Positions 13,269-15,698 of a stretch of DNA of 15,698 bases are shown piece by piece. The position numbers and the translations under genes were made by a program. The notes beneath the pieces were generated by a model that had not been told where the DNA came from, did no database searches, and saw nothing but the letters and a program-made list of their open reading frames with translations. Source of the stretch: an uncultured Bacilli bacterium. Lineage in GTDB: Bacteria; Bacillota_I; Bacilli_A; RF39; UBA660. The stretch covers positions 1 through 15,698 of the forward strand of contig CANQHB010000016.1 of NCBI GenBank assembly GCA_947623755.1, read 5' to 3'. Numbering within the stretch: the stretch's first letter is position 1; every line of letters starts with the position of its first letter.

Positions 13269-13292
13269 TATTATGCAAGTGGAGGTGGACTC

Positions 13293-13412
13293 ATGAAAAC
13301 AATAAAGAAAAATTTACCTGATGGCGTTAGAAAACAATTCGGTCTTGTTAAAGGGGTTAAAGTTAGATTTGTTAATAAGAACTTAGATAAAAAGAAAAAA
13401 GCTAGTAAATAA
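13293..13412 (+). CDS. Small basic protein of 39 residues, unknown function
   Basis: A short ORF: ATG at 13293, TAA at 13410-13412. Its product starts MKTIKKNLPDGVRKQFGLVK, continues through a V-K-V-R-F-V-N-K-N strand and ends in K-K-K-K-A-S-K. By eye it has 12 Lys and 2 Arg against 2 Asp, no Cys and no hydrophobic helix, so it is soluble and strongly basic. Coding support comes from the near-perfect GGAGGTGG site (13281-13288) at correct spacing, an extended -10 promoter and a terminator right at the stop. It could be a nucleic-acid or ribosome-binding peptide, a regulator peptide, or less likely a toxin. I recognise no family. It converges on the XRE-membrane gene with one base between stop codons. 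Confidence 0.68.
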   Translation: MKTIKKNLPDGVRKQFGLVKGVKVRFVNKNLDKKKKASK

Positions 13413-13433
13413 TTTAAATTTTACTAGTTTTTT
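13395..13433. terminator. Bidirectional terminator shared by the small ORF and XRE-membrane gene
   Basis: Stem CTAGTAAA (13402-13409) with TTTACTAG (13420-13427), 10-nt loop, six A to the left and six T to the right, so it serves both directions. The stop codons (13410-13412 on plus, 13414-13416 on minus) both lie in the loop, so each gene's 3' end is also the other's terminator. Confidence 0.88.
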
Positions 13434-14070
13434 GTTGCTTTAATAATTTGAAGGCAAATATTAAACCAATTAGAGCACTTACGAAAAAGAGAAATAAATC
13501 ATAAGAAGAAGAATCAAAAAATATAATACTAATAATATTCATAATGAGGACTATTAATAAAAGGCCATTTAGAATAAATAAAGTTTTAAGACATTTTTTC
13601 TTATATAAAATATAATTTAAAATTAGAGATAGAATATACATTAGATAACCATAACAAAACATTAAAAATAAAGTAAATGTTTGCCTAGCTATTTCATCAA
13701 TCGTAGTAATATTATTATAAAGACCCGCGGCCATAGAACTAATACTAACATAGGCTGAATAAATAAAATAAATAACTGGGATAATAAGAATTAAACTTAA
13801 AAAGATAGTTTTTAGAATAGTTTCTTTAGTATGCTTTTTTTCATAGATTTTTTTTATTTCTAAAGTATTATCTTTATTTAAATTTAAAATAGTTTCAATA
13901 TTAGTATCTAAGGCTTTAGTAAGCAATATTAATATTTCAATATTGGGGATACTTCTATTAGTTTCATAACTACTAATGGTTTTGGGGGAAACATTAATTA
14001 ATTTGGCTAATTCCTCTTGGGTAAGATTTTTACTTTTTCGGATGGTGGCAAGATTATTTCCAATATTCAC
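13414..14070 (-). CDS. XRE-family regulator fused to four transmembrane helices
   Basis: A 218-aa protein with an N-terminal XRE HTH (about residues 5-61: L-T-Q-E-E-L-A-K-L-I-N-V-S-P-K-T-I-S-S-Y-E, then S-I-P-N-I-E-I-L-I-L-L). A charged linker (65-84) follows, then four helices at about 86-107, 132-154, 162-184 and 190-208. The regulator would be membrane-tethered and could sense an envelope or peptide signal; such XRE-membrane proteins occur widely in Firmicutes and their ligands are mostly unknown. The start is GTG (14068-14070), with AAGGAG 8-9 nt upstream. The pct-like gene ends 68 nt upstream on the same strand with a hairpin between, so it is probably transcribed separately. Confidence 0.88.
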   Translation of the reverse strand: MNIGNNLATIRKSKNLTQEELAKLINVSPKTISSYETNRSIPNIEILILLTKALDTNIETILNLNKDNTLEIKKIYEKKHTKETILKTIFLSLILIIPVIYFIYSAYVSISSMAAGLYNNITTIDEIARQTFTLFLMFCYGYLMYILSLILNYILYKKKCLKTLFILNGLLLIVLIMNIISIIFFDSSSYDLFLFFVSALIGLIFAFKLLKQQKTSKI

Positions 14071-14114
14071 TTCTTTTACTCCTTTCTTGTTTTAGCTTAA
14101 CATATTTTAGGAAA

Positions 14115-14144
14115 GAAAGCACTCTAATTATTGTAGAATTAGAG
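14115..14144 (-). terminator. Terminator of the CoA-transferase gene
   Basis: On the minus strand CTCTAATT (14144-14137) pairs with AATTAGAG (14129-14122, 7-nt loop), followed by TGCTTTCTTT. The stem starts in the last sense codon and contains the TAA stop. The T-tract is interrupted, so strength is uncertain. Confidence 0.6.
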
Positions 14145-15698
14145 ATGAAAGTTCATTTTACCCTCATTAAAGATACGTTCATCCATAAGTTTTAGGTTGG
14201 GAGATACAAGAGGCTTAAAGGCCATATGCTTTAAAATATCTTTTTCTAAATCAATACCGGGGGCAATTTCAATTAATTCTAAACCTTTTTCAGTTAATTT
14301 AAAGACCGCTCTTTCTGTAACATAGGTTACCTCAATATGATTTTTTAAAGCGTTTTTACCACTAAAAGTGATTTGCTCAACATGTTTTAAAAATTTATCT
14401 TTGGTGCCCTCAGTTACGATTTCTAATTTATTATTAGTGATTTTTTCAACAAGATGGCCGTTAGTAAATGTACCCATGAAGATAATTTTTTTAGTGCTTT
14501 GGGTAATATTAATAAAACCGCCAGGGCCAGTGATACGGGGACCAAATGAGGAGACGTTAACATTACCTTCTTCATCAACTTGGGCTAGGCCTAGTATGGC
14601 CATATCTAGGAAACCGCCATTATATAAATCAAAAGTTTCGGCGGTAGGAATGATAGAATCAGCATTAAAACTAGCTCCAAAGGCCACTCCTCCAATAGGC
14701 ATACCGCCCATAGGGCCACATTCAATTGATAAAGTTAATTTATCTAAAAAGCCTTCTTCGGCGGCGACTTTGCCAACCATATCAGGCATTCCGACGCCTA
14801 AATTGATAACATATCCAGCTTGTAGTTCCATGGCAGCCCGGCGACCACATATTTTGCGTTCAGTTAAAGCTTCAGGTGGAAGTTTAGCTAAGGGGACTTT
14901 TTTATCTCCCGTTAATTCCGGACGATAAATCGGAAGGTTGTAGTCACCTAGACTAGTATCAGGTTTTGCTACTACAACATAATCGACAAGAGAACTATGG
15001 ATTAATACATCCTTCGCACGTAACTCGCCATATTCTTTAATTGCTTCAACTTGAACAATAACTATACCGCCCGAATTATGGGTAGCAGCGGCCATATTAT
15101 ATTGTTCACCTAAAACTGCTTCGTGCTCAAAACTAATATTGCCGGCAGTATCAGCATACGTAGCTTTTAAAAGGGCAATATTAATAGGGAAGGTTTTATA
15201 AAAAAGATAGTCCTTATTATTAATAGACATTAATTCAACGATGGGTTCTTCTTTGTGAGCTAAAGCATTAGCACAACACCCTTCCATACGAGGGTCAGCG
15301 CAAGTATCAAGGCCAATATGAGTAATAATACCCGGTTCCCCTCCCGCAATAGCCCGAAGGAGATGATTTAAAACCCCGAGAGGAAGCGCAAAAGCTGGAA
15401 ACTCATTGTTGCCGATTGCTTCACCAAATAATTTACCCATGCCTAAGTGGGCACAGATAGCTTTTCCAACTAAGCCTTTTTTGCTAAGTTTATTCATACC
15501 CACATAATCTTTAGTTAGATTGCCAGGAGAAATACCGGTAACGACTGTTATGTTTTTAGGATAATTATTTTGTTCATAAGATACTTTTATGGCTTCTAAT
15601 AAAGCTTCGGGCGAACCAGAGCCACCACTTCCAGAGATAGCAACAGTATCATTATCTTTAATATATTTAGTTATGTCATTTGCCGAAATAATTTTCAT
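14139..15698 (-). CDS. pct: Propionate/acetate-type CoA transferase (class I, Pct-like)
   Basis: A 519-aa class I CoA transferase that moves CoA between acyl-CoA and carboxylates such as acetate, propionate, lactate or butyrate. In anaerobes it links fermentation end-products to CoA recycling. Both halves of the fused alpha/beta structure are present: N-terminal A-N-D-I-T-K-Y-I-K-D-N-D-T-V-A with the G-S-G-G-S-G-S-P loop, and C-terminal I-N-L-G-V-G-M-P-D and G-P-G-G-F-I-N-I-T-Q. The catalytic Glu is E326 in S-I-E-C-G-P-M-G-G, matching the family's A-E-S-G-A-I-G-G block. Length and C-terminal E-I-A-P-G-I-D-L agree with Clostridium propionicum Pct as I recall it. The ATG is the last codon in the window, so a slightly earlier start cannot be excluded. 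Exact substrate is not readable from sequence. Confidence 0.93.
   Translation of the reverse strand: MKIISANDITKYIKDNDTVAISGSGGSGSPEALLEAIKVSYEQNNYPKNITVVTGISPGNLTKDYVGMNKLSKKGLVGKAICAHLGMGKLFGEAIGNNEFPAFALPLGVLNHLLRAIAGGEPGIITHIGLDTCADPRMEGCCANALAHKEEPIVELMSINNKDYLFYKTFPINIALLKATYADTAGNISFEHEAVLGEQYNMAAATHNSGGIVIVQVEAIKEYGELRAKDVLIHSSLVDYVVVAKPDTSLGDYNLPIYRPELTGDKKVPLAKLPPEALTERKICGRRAAMELQAGYVINLGVGMPDMVGKVAAEEGFLDKLTLSIECGPMGGMPIGGVAFGASFNADSIIPTAETFDLYNGGFLDMAILGLAQVDEEGNVNVSSFGPRITGPGGFINITQSTKKIIFMGTFTNGHLVEKITNNKLEIVTEGTKDKFLKHVEQITFSGKNALKNHIEVTYVTERAVFKLTEKGLELIEIAPGIDLEKDILKHMAFKPLVSPNLKLMDERIFNEGKMNFHL

Noticed and set aside
14368..14928. 186-codon open frame on the plus strand opposite the CoA-transferase
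   Set aside because: It is the shadow of a strongly conserved enzyme gene; it has no ribosome binding site and its product looks like antisense translation.

Overview
This window is AT-rich and densely packed. TGA is used as a stop (the abiEi homologue ends in TGA) and Trp is encoded by TGG, so the code is standard and not the mycoplasma code. Strong AGGAGG/AAAGGA ribosome binding sites, sigma-A-like promoters with many TGn extended -10 boxes, a Gram-positive style ECF sigma/anti-sigma pair, and a long surface protein with DUF6273-like and SipW/TasA-like features together suggest a low-GC Firmicute or Tenericute-related gut Bacillus (RF39/Erysipelotrichales-like). That placement is inferred from style and is not proven.

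Left part (1-4180). The window opens inside uvrB (minus strand, N-terminal 189 codons only). After about 390 bases without a gene come a two-gene AbiE type IV toxin-antitoxin/abortive-infection operon (964-2387) and an ECF sigma factor with its membrane anti-sigma factor (2580-3930), each closed by a hairpin terminator. The AbiE promoter carries two identical TTCCT-N6-AGGAA inverted repeats, the layout expected for AbiEi autorepression. The sigma gene has both a housekeeping-like and an ECF-like promoter. A gap between convergent genes (3931-4179) holds two terminators and an almost perfect 24-bp-arm hairpin.

Middle part (4180-10008). Two minus-strand genes of unknown function lie here: a Cys-rich-headed 304-aa protein and a four-helix membrane protein. 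A divergent AAA ATPase/DUF4143 gene follows, driven by a consensus promoter that abuts a 32-nt palindrome. Next is a 627-aa secreted or membrane-anchored surface protein on the minus strand, then a divergent regulator with two XRE helix-turn-helix domains.

Right part (10027-15698), nearly all minus strand. In transcription order (right to left) it holds a propionate-type CoA transferase (pct-like), an XRE regulator fused to four membrane helices, an HD-like protein plus LysR regulator pair, and a radical SAM enzyme translationally coupled to a HAD nucleotidase-like phosphatase. A 39-codon, very basic small ORF (13293-13412) runs the opposite way.

Two themes recur. Terminator hairpins repeatedly include the stop codons of their genes; at one convergent junction the two stop codons base-pair with each other. 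Regulators also sit next to likely targets: AbiEi on its own operon, the ECF sigma on its own promoter, double-XRE beside the surface-protein gene, and LysR upstream of radical SAM-HAD. The least explained pieces are the radical SAM-HAD pair with its HD-like/LysR neighbours, the Cys-rich 304-aa protein, and the small basic ORF.
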